This document shows, one piece after another, positions 53,121 to 61,655 of a stretch of DNA of 64,000 nt (position 1 is its first letter; every line of letters begins with the position of its first letter). Made by a program: the position numbers and the translations under genes. Under the pieces are notes generated by a model that was given only the letters and a program-made list of their open reading frames with translations, was not told the origin of the DNA and searched no databases. This DNA is from Desulforapulum autotrophicum HRM2 (GTDB lineage: Bacteria > Desulfobacterota > Desulfobacteria > Desulfobacterales > Desulfobacteraceae), in assembly GCF_000020365.1 (NCBI RefSeq), contig NC_012108.1, forward strand, positions 4,224,001 through 4,288,000. Direction: 5' to 3'.

Positions 53121-54316
53121 GCAAACTCTGCATCAAAAATGTGAGTAAGATCTTTGGCCCAGACCCCCAAAAAGCCCTCAGGCTTCTGGACAAGGGACTT
53201 GGAAAGGATGAAATCCTGGCCAAAACAGGTAACACCGTAGGAGTGAACCGGGTTTCTTTTGAGGTGGAAGAGGGAGAAATCGTGGTGGTCATGGGGTTGT
53301 CCGGCAGCGGCAAGTCCACCCTGGTCAGATGTCTAAACCGGCTTATACAGCCCACCGAGGGCCAAATTTTTGTGGACGGCGAGGACCTGACGGAACTTGC
53401 GCCAAAACAGCTCCGCAAGGTACGGGCGCTCAAACTGGGTATGGTCTTTCAAAACTTTGCTTTGCTTCCCCACAAGACCATTGTCCGGAATGTGGAATAC
53501 GGCCTGGAAATTTCCAAGGTTCCGGCCGTACAGCGACGGGAAACCGCCCTGCAGGTTTTAGAGCAGGTCGGACTCAGCGGATGGGAAGATTCCTATCCGG
53601 GCCAGCTTTCCGGAGGCATGCAACAGCGAGTCGGCCTGGCCCGTGCTCTGGCCTCAAACCCGGATGTCTTACTCATGGACGAGGCCTTCAGTGCTCTTGA
53701 TCCCCTTATCCGTTCGGACATGCAGGACGAACTCATCGCTCTGCAGGAAAAGATGCACAAAACCATCGTGTTCATCTCCCACGATCTTGACGAGGCCCTT
53801 AAACTAGGTGATCGCATCGTGCTAATGAAGGACGGCGAAGTGGTTCAGATAGGAACGCCTGAGGATATCTTGACCAACCCTGCCGACGACTACGTGGCCC
53901 GGTTTGTGGCCGATGTGGATGTAAGCAAGGTGCTCACCGCCGGATCGATCATGGAAAAATCCAGAGCTGTGGCCCATATCGGTACGGACGGACCCAGGGC
54001 TGCTTTACGGAAAATGAAAAAACACACCATTTCTTCTCTGTTTGTTTTGAGCCGGGAACATACCCTCCTCGGTGTGGTCCTGATCGAAGATGTGGCTGCC
54101 ATGATCGGGACAGGAGATCGGGATCTGAATTCAATCCTGATCCACGACCTGCGTACCGTATCTGAGGATACCCCGGCCACGGAACTGTTCGAGCCCCTTA
54201 AGGACAGCCGTTTCCCCCTGGCAGTGGTGGACGACACCAACCGGCTCAAGGGGGTGATCGTTCGCGGGCAGTTGATCGCTGCGGTTGCCGAACGGGGAAC
54301 AGGGCCCGGGGAGTGA
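53117..54316 (+). CDS. proV: Glycine betaine/proline ABC transporter, ATPase
   Basis: The 399 residues have an N-terminal extension typical of ProV/OpuAA (FGPDPQKALRLLDKG), then Walker A GLSGSGKST, signature QLSGGMQQR, Walker B VLLMDEAFSALDP and the switch His in FISHDLDEA. A C-terminal pair of CBS domains (about residues 275-395) is present, which in OpuA senses ionic strength and gates transport. It is the last gene of the operon, with a terminator hairpin downstream. Confidence 0.94.
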   Translation: MSKLCIKNVSKIFGPDPQKALRLLDKGLGKDEILAKTGNTVGVNRVSFEVEEGEIVVVMGLSGSGKSTLVRCLNRLIQPTEGQIFVDGEDLTELAPKQLRKVRALKLGMVFQNFALLPHKTIVRNVEYGLEISKVPAVQRRETALQVLEQVGLSGWEDSYPGQLSGGMQQRVGLARALASNPDVLLMDEAFSALDPLIRSDMQDELIALQEKMHKTIVFISHDLDEALKLGDRIVLMKDGEVVQIGTPEDILTNPADDYVARFVADVDVSKVLTAGSIMEKSRAVAHIGTDGPRAALRKMKKHTISSLFVLSREHTLLGVVLIEDVAAMIGTGDRDLNSILIHDLRTVSEDTPATELFEPLKDSRFPLAVVDDTNRLKGVIVRGQLIAAVAERGTGPGE

Positions 54317-54465
54317 TCGGGAAGACCTGTTTGCGTGTCATTAGGATCCCCTGACATTGTATTCTTTTTGTCACTCGTCGTTACAATCTACCCCCCACGA
54401 AGAATTTTTTGAAGGGAATAAAAATGATCTGAAAAAATCTAATATTGTCTTGAAGAGAACAACCC

Positions 54466-54503
54466 AAACGGCCGTCCAGAATTCCATTTCTGGACGGCCG
54501 TTT
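54466..54503. terminator. Bidirectional terminator after proV
   Basis: A perfect 16-bp stem pairs 54466-54481 with 54488-54503 around a six-base loop. It ends in TTTT on the + strand and reads similarly (TTT after the stem) on the minus strand, suiting the convergent proV and Nramp-like genes. Confidence 0.85.
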
Positions 54504-54573
54504 TGACTGGGTGTGGGAATGGGTGAATCGATAAAACAGCACATTATGATCTGCACAAACACCTTTGAGAACC

Positions 54574-55800
54574 TTAAAAAATATGGACCACCCATTTTAC
54601 GGCAAGAAAGAGGGTGACCATCAGCGCCGTACCGCCACCGATGTTGAGCAGCCAGCCGTTCTTGTTTTCTCTGGCCCAGGATTTGTCATTGAGTAATTTC
54701 ATAAAGATTGCCACAAACAGCGGGGTTCCCACAAAAGACAAGGCCAGCATGAGCATCAGAAGCGCCACTGGTTTTCCGGGTAGAAAGGCCCCAGGCAAGG
54801 CAATGAGGCACCCGGCAAGAATAATCCCCCTGTATTTCTTTCCCCCGGATTTTAAATCCCACCGCATTTTATCCCCGACAACATAGGATGCCGCAATAAA
54901 GGTAGGCATAATGGTTGAAAAAACGGCGCACCAGATACCCAGGCAGAAAAAGCCATGGGCATATTCTCCCAGAATCGGCTTGATGGCATTGGCCATCTCA
55001 AAAAGGGTGGATACTTGGATACCAGCAGGGTTGAGTACGCATGCACCGGTGAGGTAAATGGCCGTACAATAGAGGCCAAAGGCACCCAGGAGCGAAACGG
55101 CCGTGTCGGCCAGGGCCAGATTCAGATCCTTTGTCGTCCATCCCCTTTCATGGACGGTATAGGTCTGCATGGAGAGTATGGTCACATGGATGGATCCCCC
55201 CATGATGGCCGTCATCATCACGATTTCAGCCGGGCCAAAATTGGCAAAATCCGGAACAAGTCCCCCCATCATCGCACCCAGATCAGGTCGTGCAATAAAA
55301 AGGGTGGCAATAAAACAGATGACCAGGAGGGAAACCACCACCTTACAGATCTTTTCAATAATTTTATAGCCCCCCAGGGCAACCAGTCCATAAAAAACAG
55401 CCACGAAAAAAACGCCCCACAGTGAGGAAGTCAAGCCGGTTACAAATTCCGTCACCGCCACCAGGACCTTCAACAGAACCACATTGCAAAGCCAGATAAC
55501 CACAAGGGCATCCAAGGCCACAAACCAGGCCAGACCCTTGCCCCATTTTTCTTCAACAATGGAGACAATGCCCTTGCCGCCAATCAATGCGGTTTTCGCT
55601 GCCATATACTGGCAGACAAAGGCCAGCACAACACTCAAGACAATGACCCACAAAAATCCATAACCGTAAATGCCGCCGGCTTTGGCAACACTTAATGTGG
55701 TACCGGGGCCTGCTGCCACGGCGCTGATGAGCCATGCAGGGCCAAAGCCAGACAACATCCCTTGAATGCGTGATTTTTTTATTTTTTCAACATGTTCCAT
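54574..55800 (-). CDS. Nramp-fold transporter, probably for a thiamine precursor
   Basis: The 408-residue protein has about 11 transmembrane helices and the LeuT/Nramp layout. The two metal-binding signatures of true Nramp proteins are changed: the helix 1 DPGN motif reads AGPGTTLS, and the helix 6 MPH motif reads SIH (MGGSIHVTIL). That argues against Mn/Fe transport. The gene follows thiM by 108 bases on the same strand, below a TPP riboswitch, with no promoter-like gap. I infer uptake of thiamine, hydroxyethylthiazole or HMP. The start at 55800 gives MEHVEKIKKSR. Confidence 0.72.
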   Translation of the reverse strand: MEHVEKIKKSRIQGMLSGFGPAWLISAVAAGPGTTLSVAKAGGIYGYGFLWVIVLSVVLAFVCQYMAAKTALIGGKGIVSIVEEKWGKGLAWFVALDALVVIWLCNVVLLKVLVAVTEFVTGLTSSLWGVFFVAVFYGLVALGGYKIIEKICKVVVSLLVICFIATLFIARPDLGAMMGGLVPDFANFGPAEIVMMTAIMGGSIHVTILSMQTYTVHERGWTTKDLNLALADTAVSLLGAFGLYCTAIYLTGACVLNPAGIQVSTLFEMANAIKPILGEYAHGFFCLGIWCAVFSTIMPTFIAASYVVGDKMRWDLKSGGKKYRGIILAGCLIALPGAFLPGKPVALLMLMLALSFVGTPLFVAIFMKLLNDKSWARENKNGWLLNIGGGTALMVTLFLAVKWVVHIF

Positions 55801-55908
55801 GGTTTTTCCAAATTATTCTTGATTATATTCTTGTTTAATTGGGCTGGGGCCCCCCTGCCCGTCCATCACAAACGAATCCGTGGCACGACCAGGTTTCCGG
55901 ATGATATC

Positions 55909-56787
55909 TCAGGATGCCGTGGATTCCACCTTCAGCCGTGCCGCCAGGTTTTTTTCGTTCATATTGTACAGAGCGTCCATGAAATGGGGCATGAAAGTGC
56001 CAGGCCCCGAGGCCTTTTCCGCGGCAAGCTCACCGGCAATGGCGGCAACGGCAGATGCAGCAACGGCCGCGTCAAAACCATTGTCCGTCACGGCATAAAA
56101 GGCCGCGGTCAGGGCCGAAAGGATACACCCTGTTCCGGTGACGGAATTCATCAGGGGGGTGCCATTGTCAAGGATCATCCGCCGGCCCGGAGCCAGGATC
56201 ATATCTTTTTGTCCGCTGACGATGAGAGATGACGCTGAAACCAGAATGGACGGCCAACCGGGTTCGTCGGTCCCGGTTTCTTCACCGTCTCCATGGGTTC
56301 GGCCATGCCCCGCCAGGATCTGCCTGGCATGTTCCAGATCCAGGGTGTTGTCAATGCCCCTTGTTGTGTAATTTGTACCTGTGAGGGAACAGACCTCCGA
56401 GGCATTGCCCCGGATTATCTTGCGGGGGGCAAGGGCGAAAAGGGCCTTGGCAATACCGGTCCTGTAGGCACCGGCACCGGATCCAACAGGATCTAACACA
56501 ACGGGTTTATCCATCCTGGCGGCCAGGGTCATGAGGGTTTTCATCACCTCAATCCGCCCTTTAACCGGGGTACCCATGTTAATGCACAGGGCATCTGAAA
56601 TTTTTGACATGTAGGCGGCGTCCTCCTGGGCCCAGGACATGGTGGGAGATGCTCCCAGGGCCAGCAGGGCATTGGCCGTCTGATTCATTACCACGAAATT
56701 TGTGACCACATGGACCAGGGGTTTCTGGTCACGGATTCTGGCGCACAGCTCGAAAATACCATGGACCAGGGTTTGGTGTTCAATCAT
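55909..56787 (-). CDS. thiM: Hydroxyethylthiazole kinase
   Basis: ThiM phosphorylates hydroxyethylthiazole to salvage thiamine. The ribokinase-like protein has [26 protein letters not shown] near the N-terminus (key part [15 protein letters not shown]), [11 protein letters not shown], and the phosphate-loop [15 protein letters not shown] with the active Cys. I chose the ATG at 56787 (292 residues) because it aligns with ThiM starts; an in-frame ATG at 56838 would add 17 residues but has no ribosome site. It is first below the TPP riboswitch. Confidence 0.93.
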
Positions 56788-57020
56788 AGAATTTCCATTA
56801 ACAAAGGATAACGTCGGATTATTTCCTTCATTATCCATAAATATTTAAATCATTAAATATGGGGAACAGGATGGAATAAAGACAAGAGACCGTTGTAAGT
56901 TTCAGAAAAATCGGCACTGGAGCAGGCCATTTTTTAGGGCCATCTCCCATGCTTATTTGAAAATTCACAAAGGAAATGGACAGAAACTCACAAGGAAGAT
57001 ATCATTTGAAAAATAAATAT

Positions 57021-57108
57021 CAGCTTCCCTACGTCGGAATTATCCGCATCAGGTTCCAAGGGACAGGATCATTACAATCCTTCTCAGCCACTGTCAGCGC
57101 CCCCAGCA
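57021..57108 (-). promoter_or_regulatory. TPP riboswitch (THI element)
   Basis: Read on the minus strand, the segment gives the THI-box order: a GGGGG-rich P1 side, GGCTGAGAAGG (CUGAGA helix), then GGAACCTGATGCGGATAA (CCUGAU...GGAUAAU) and finally CGTAGGGAAGC (P1 return). These are the conserved bases that bind the pyrimidine and pyrophosphate of TPP. It lies about 230 bases upstream of thiM and controls thiM and, by position, the Nramp-like transporter. The expression platform in 56839-57020 is not obvious; a GGAGATGGCC/GGCCTGCTCC hairpin lies within it. Confidence 0.93.
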
Positions 57109-57322
57109 AACACAATTTTTAACCTTGAGATTATGGCCATTAGGAAAACACTTGTCAACCCATTTAATAAGCCCTCCCCCTAAAGTAAATTCCGATCAGA
57201 TTCGCAATTATTCTAAATCCATTTCTCAAATCCTCGAAATTCGTTGTTCTCAAACCTGCAAATCCGGGCAGGCCCTCCGTTAATCCCCAGGGAAGATAGG
57301 GCCATATTTAAATACGATATCA
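57109..57322. other. Intergenic region between riboswitch and sensor kinase
   Basis: This 214-base region must contain the divergent promoters for the thiamine unit and the kinase gene. No clear hexamers or repeats were recognised. Confidence 0.35.
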
Positions 57323-59227
57323 ATGTCTTACTCAATTAAGAAAGCAAATAGAAACCCCTCCGACGACAATGGCACGACCATTGCTATCCCAGGTATAAGG
57401 AACAACATTAACCCACGCAGAAGAGGAATGACCATGGCCCCAACCCGCCCAGGAAACAAACAACCGACTGCGATAAAACCGCCCAGGGATGCAGGGGTAA
57501 ACCCGGGCATTTCTGAAGAACTTCTAAAGACAAGGGCCTATTTCAACCGGCTGAAAATCCGCCTGGGTCTGGGCGTTCTGGCCTGCTTCATCATTCCCCA
57601 TGTGCTTCTTTCCGTCTATTTCCACTGTCAGTTTACAACGGCATTGAAAAAAACAGGCAAGATCAACATCGAGGCCCTGGCAAAGAGCCAGCGCAACATT
57701 GTGGATCTGTTCTTAAGGGAACGGGAGATGAACCTTCGTAACCTGTTTTACTCACGGGAATTCACCCCCGACCCCACCGACCAGAAGATGCTCTACTTTC
57801 TTCAGACCCTGAACCACTTCAGCGATGCCTTTGTGGACGTAGGGTTTTTAAACCACCTGGGCGTCCAGACTGGCTATGCAGGACCTTTTCCAGCCCTTCT
57901 CAACAAAAACTACCGAAAGGAAGCATGGTTTTCCACCCTTTTGGCCCAGGAAAAAGATTATGTGATCACAAACGTCTATCTTGGATTCAGAAACAAACCC
58001 CACTTTACCATCGCCGTAAAGCTAACCATTAACAACCGTGTCTGCATCATGCGATCCACCCTGGACCCAGACAAGTTCTACATGTTTTTAAGATCCATCG
58101 GCAAGGTCAGTGAGGTTGAGACCACCCTTGTGAACCAGGCAGGAACCTACCAGCTTGTGGACCCCTTAAAGGCCAATGTTCTTGAACGTTCCACCTACCT
58201 TCCCCCCAGGGATGTTCCCACCGGAATCTATGAGATCAAAGATGAAAACGGGGTGATGCTCACGGCCCATGCCTGGCTCACCGAAGCCCCTTGGGCACTG
58301 ATCATCAGCCAGCCCCTCAAAATCATCCACGCCCAGATGTACAAGACCCGCAACGCCATGATCATCAACCTATCCATTATCACGATTTTTCTGGCACTTG
58401 TGATCTGGATCACGGCAAGCCGCCTCATGAACCGGGCCCAGAGAATAGCCGAAGAGAGCATTCAGCTCCAGACCCAGCTCATCCATGCCTCAAAGCTTGC
58501 CTCGGTGGGTGAACTTGCCACAGGCGTGGCCCATGAAATCAACAATCCCCTTGCCATCATCACCTCCACGGTGGGCGTGGTCCGGGATATGCTCAATCCT
58601 GAATTCAACCTGGATTCAAGCCCAGGGGCCATTGTCAAAGAACTTAAAACCATTGAGTCAGCAGCCTTCAGGGCCAGCAGAATCACCCGGCAACTCCTGG
58701 ACTTTGGCAGAAAGAACGAGCCCAAGAAGGAAATGCACAACATCAACAACATCCTTGAAACGGTGCGCCATGGCCTCACAAAACACCGCTTTGACCTTGC
58801 CGACATCAAAATTGAAACAAACTATGCCCAGAACCTTCCCGACATCAAAATTGATGCAGACCAGATCTCCCAGGTTTTTCTAAACCTTCTCAACAATGCC
58901 GAGGACGCCATCAAAGACAAAGGCACCATCACCATCTCCACGGACTTTGACAATGAGTTCGTTCGAGTCATGATCCAGGACACAGGAGAAGGCATGCCTT
59001 TGGAACGAATCAAGGAAATCTTCAATCCCTTTTACACGACCAAAGAGGCCGGGAAGGGTACAGGCCTGGGGCTTAGTATTTCCCTTGGAATCATTAACGC
59101 CATGAAAGGCACCATTGAAGTCCAGAGTCTGCCCGGCAAGGGCAGTCTCTTTACCATCTCTCTGCCGGCTGACACCACCAAGTCAGACCCAAAAACAAAC
59201 AACCATGACAGGGGAGAAAAAAGATGA
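57323..59227 (+). CDS. Membrane sensor histidine kinase
   Basis: The protein has up to 634 residues. After a low-complexity N-terminus, helix 1 (LGVLACFIIPHVLLSVYF), an extracytoplasmic Cache-like sensor (about 110-330) and helix 2 (about 350-370) follow. Then come HisKA with the phospho-site GELATGVAHEINNPLA and an HATPase domain (NNAEDAI, DTGEGMP, GTGLGLSI). A start at 57428 (preceded by AGAGGA) may be the real one. The adjacent receiver gene overlaps its stop by four bases. It begins the module that continues to the right edge. The signal is not known. Confidence 0.88.
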   Translation: MSYSIKKANRNPSDDNGTTIAIPGIRNNINPRRRGMTMAPTRPGNKQPTAIKPPRDAGVNPGISEELLKTRAYFNRLKIRLGLGVLACFIIPHVLLSVYFHCQFTTALKKTGKINIEALAKSQRNIVDLFLREREMNLRNLFYSREFTPDPTDQKMLYFLQTLNHFSDAFVDVGFLNHLGVQTGYAGPFPALLNKNYRKEAWFSTLLAQEKDYVITNVYLGFRNKPHFTIAVKLTINNRVCIMRSTLDPDKFYMFLRSIGKVSEVETTLVNQAGTYQLVDPLKANVLERSTYLPPRDVPTGIYEIKDENGVMLTAHAWLTEAPWALIISQPLKIIHAQMYKTRNAMIINLSIITIFLALVIWITASRLMNRAQRIAEESIQLQTQLIHASKLASVGELATGVAHEINNPLAIITSTVGVVRDMLNPEFNLDSSPGAIVKELKTIESAAFRASRITRQLLDFGRKNEPKKEMHNINNILETVRHGLTKHRFDLADIKIETNYAQNLPDIKIDADQISQVFLNLLNNAEDAIKDKGTITISTDFDNEFVRVMIQDTGEGMPLERIKEIFNPFYTTKEAGKGTGLGLSISLGIINAMKGTIEVQSLPGKGSLFTISLPADTTKSDPKTNNHDRGEKR

Positions 59228-59634
59228 ACGTCCTTCTGGTTGACGACGAAGATCAGTTCCGAACAGCCGTTGCAAGACAGCTGACAGTGAGAGGCTACAC
59301 CGTCCATGAGGCCGGAACCGGTGAACAGGGGATAGCCATTGCCCAGGAAACCCGGCTGGACCTGGTTATCCTTGACATGCGGCTACCCGGAATCAATGGA
59401 ACAGCGACACTCAAGGAAATCAAACGGATATCTCCCCTGACCGAGGTGATCATGCTCACCGGCCAGGCAACGGTCAAGGCGGCCATGGAAGCTATCACCC
59501 TGGGGGCCTTTGACTACATGACAAAACCCATGGGGATTGATGAACTGATCTACAAGATGGAAGATGCCTATAAAAAAAGACAATTGGCCACACAGAAGAT
59601 AAAGGCCACAGGGCCATTGGACAAAAAACAATAA
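59224..59634 (+). CDS. Single-domain response regulator
   Basis: The 136-residue protein is a receiver domain with no output domain: acid pocket VDDEDQ, phospho-acceptor Asp in VILDMRLPG (near 52) and Lys in YMTKPMGIDEL. About 15 C-terminal residues are basic. It should be phosphorylated by the kinase upstream and act by protein contact, not by DNA binding. It lies between the kinase and the TauE-like gene. Confidence 0.92.
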   Translation: MNVLLVDDEDQFRTAVARQLTVRGYTVHEAGTGEQGIAIAQETRLDLVILDMRLPGINGTATLKEIKRISPLTEVIMLTGQATVKAAMEAITLGAFDYMTKPMGIDELIYKMEDAYKKRQLATQKIKATGPLDKKQ

Positions 59635-59667
59635 ACCGATCAATCAACCCTAAAAGGAGCAACAGCA

Positions 59668-60942
59668 ATGAATTTTTTTAAACAATGGGGCAAATTCATG
59701 ATCCAGGGATCAAGATACTATGCCCAATGGGAAATCAGTAATGCCGCCACCATCCTTAACAGCAGACGAAGAACCGCCATTCTGGTCCTTCTGCTGATAC
59801 CGGCCATCATCGGAGGCATTGTGTTTGCTGAGGATATCAGTACGGCCATGCCCGACCTCATCGGAGGCCACAACGCCTACAGTCCCTCCTACTACAGCCT
59901 TGGGATCTTTGTGGTTTCAATCTTTGTGGGACTGCTTGCAGGGCTCATCACCGGCTGCATCGGCGCAGGCGGCGGATTCATCATCGCCCCGGCCCTGATG
60001 AGCGCCGGCATCAAGGGTATCCTTGCCGTTGGAACTGATCTTTTCCACATCTTTGCCAAGGCCATCATGGGCAGCGTGATCCACAGGAAACTGGGTAATG
60101 TAAGCGTTCCACTGGCCTTTGTCTTTGTCATCGGAGCCCTCATGGGGGCCACAGGCGGCGGACTCCTGAACCGCTATCTCTACGAGCTCAACCCGGTATT
60201 GAGCGACGCCTTTATCAGCACCGTCTACGTCTTTATGCTGGGTTTTCTTGGCATCTATGCCCTCACCGATTTCCTGAGAACCATGAGCCCAGGCAAGGCA
60301 TCAGGGGAAACAGGTGGCGACACCATGGGCGGACTGCCCAGAAAACTTCAGTCCATCTCCCTTCCCCCCATGATCAAGTTTGATTTTGAGATCACCCCGG
60401 GCGGCAGAAGCATCTCATGGCTCTTTCTTGTGATGTCGGGTGTCCTTGTGGGCCTTGCCGCCGGTATCATGGGTGTTGGCGGCGGATTTCTCACCTTTCC
60501 CATCTTTGTCTATGTCATGGGTGTGTCTTCCATGACCACCGTTGGAACGGACATCTTCCAGATCATATTCACGGCAGGCTATGCTTCGATCACCCAATAC
60601 GCCATCTATGGATTCATCTTTTACACCCTTGCCATCGGCATGCTCCTTGGCTCCCTTGTGGGTATCCAGATCGGGGCCATGGTGACCAAGGTGGTGAGCG
60701 ATATCACCATCAGGGGATTTTATGCCATTGCCATCCTGTCCGGCTTTGTTAACCGGCTATTTTCCCTGCCCATCAAACTTGCCAACATGGAGATCATCTC
60801 CCTGTCCCAGGAGACCGGGGCCATGCTCAACAGAATCGGCACCTGGGCATTTTTCATTGTGATCGGAATCTTCGGCATATGGGTCTTTTCAGTCTTTTTC
60901 AGGAATCTAAAAACCCTCAGGGGCAAGGAGGTGCGGTCATGA
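59668..60942 (+). CDS. TauE/SafE-family anion exporter
   Basis: The 424-residue protein has about nine helices and belongs to the TauE/SafE family, which carries sulfite, sulfoacetate or other anions. The repeated GGG signatures of the two halves are visible: GCIGAGGGFIIAPALM and MGVGGGFLTFPIF. An N-terminal extension of about 50 residues with an extra helix precedes the core. A good ribosome site (AAGGAGC) stands before 59668. The last three bases overlap the next start, so translation is coupled. Confidence 0.9.
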   Translation: MNFFKQWGKFMIQGSRYYAQWEISNAATILNSRRRTAILVLLLIPAIIGGIVFAEDISTAMPDLIGGHNAYSPSYYSLGIFVVSIFVGLLAGLITGCIGAGGGFIIAPALMSAGIKGILAVGTDLFHIFAKAIMGSVIHRKLGNVSVPLAFVFVIGALMGATGGGLLNRYLYELNPVLSDAFISTVYVFMLGFLGIYALTDFLRTMSPGKASGETGGDTMGGLPRKLQSISLPPMIKFDFEITPGGRSISWLFLVMSGVLVGLAAGIMGVGGGFLTFPIFVYVMGVSSMTTVGTDIFQIIFTAGYASITQYAIYGFIFYTLAIGMLLGSLVGIQIGAMVTKVVSDITIRGFYAIAILSGFVNRLFSLPIKLANMEIISLSQETGAMLNRIGTWAFFIVIGIFGIWVFSVFFRNLKTLRGKEVRS

Positions 60943-61625
60943 TCGCAAAAAAAAGAGAATTTTATATTGGGGTCATCATGTTAACGGGATTTGCAGTGAT
61001 CCTTGCAATTCTCTTCTCCCCCATTTACAATGGTAAAAACGGGCTCTGTTTTCTTGACAACATGTTCAACTCCATGTCCAAGGGATCAGCCTACTATATT
61101 CCGGCCATGAAGGTCGAAGCAGACAACCTTACCGGCAAAACAATCAACCTTAACCTGAGCATGGACAAGGCAGCCCAGGGAGAAATCATATCCAAACTCC
61201 TTGACCGGGCCAATGCCAACCTGTCAACGGCAGGCACGGCCTTTATCATCACAGCAGATCTTGGCCAGCTCCTTAACACCTGTTTAACCGATGCCGACGC
61301 CATGTACAACAACGATGGGGCAACGGTCCAACAGCGGTACCAGATAAACGAGCGGGTTGTTCTCTTTAACTGGTACCAGCTGTTGAAAAAGGTGGAAAAG
61401 AACCTGACCAAACAGAAGATGTTCAAGGAGGCCAAGGCGGTTTCCCTGGTGAACCAGAAGGCCGTTGAAACAGCCTACAACTACTACAAAGTCGAGGCAA
61501 AATCCGTCAAGGCCAGTGCCTTCATGCTCGGTCTTGCCCTGGTATTTTATGTGATCTACACCCTGTGGTATGGGTTTGGCATCATGTTTGTATTTGAAGG
61601 GCTTGGCATGCAGATTGAGCATTAA
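60939..61625 (+). CDS. Two-helix membrane protein of unknown function
   Basis: The 228-residue protein has a helix near the N-terminus (YIGVIMLTGFAVILAILF) and another near the C-terminus (FMLGLALVFYVIYTLWY), with a helical region between them (about 40-185) presumably outside the cytoplasm. The ATG overlaps the TauE stop (ATGA). The layout recalls a small sensor or a partner for the transporter upstream. I recognise no family. The start at 60939 gives MIAKKREFY. Confidence 0.7.
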   Translation: MIAKKREFYIGVIMLTGFAVILAILFSPIYNGKNGLCFLDNMFNSMSKGSAYYIPAMKVEADNLTGKTINLNLSMDKAAQGEIISKLLDRANANLSTAGTAFIITADLGQLLNTCLTDADAMYNNDGATVQQRYQINERVVLFNWYQLLKKVEKNLTKQKMFKEAKAVSLVNQKAVETAYNYYKVEAKSVKASAFMLGLALVFYVIYTLWYGFGIMFVFEGLGMQIEH

Positions 61626-61655
61626 CCATTAAACCCATAATCAGGACAGCTTGAA

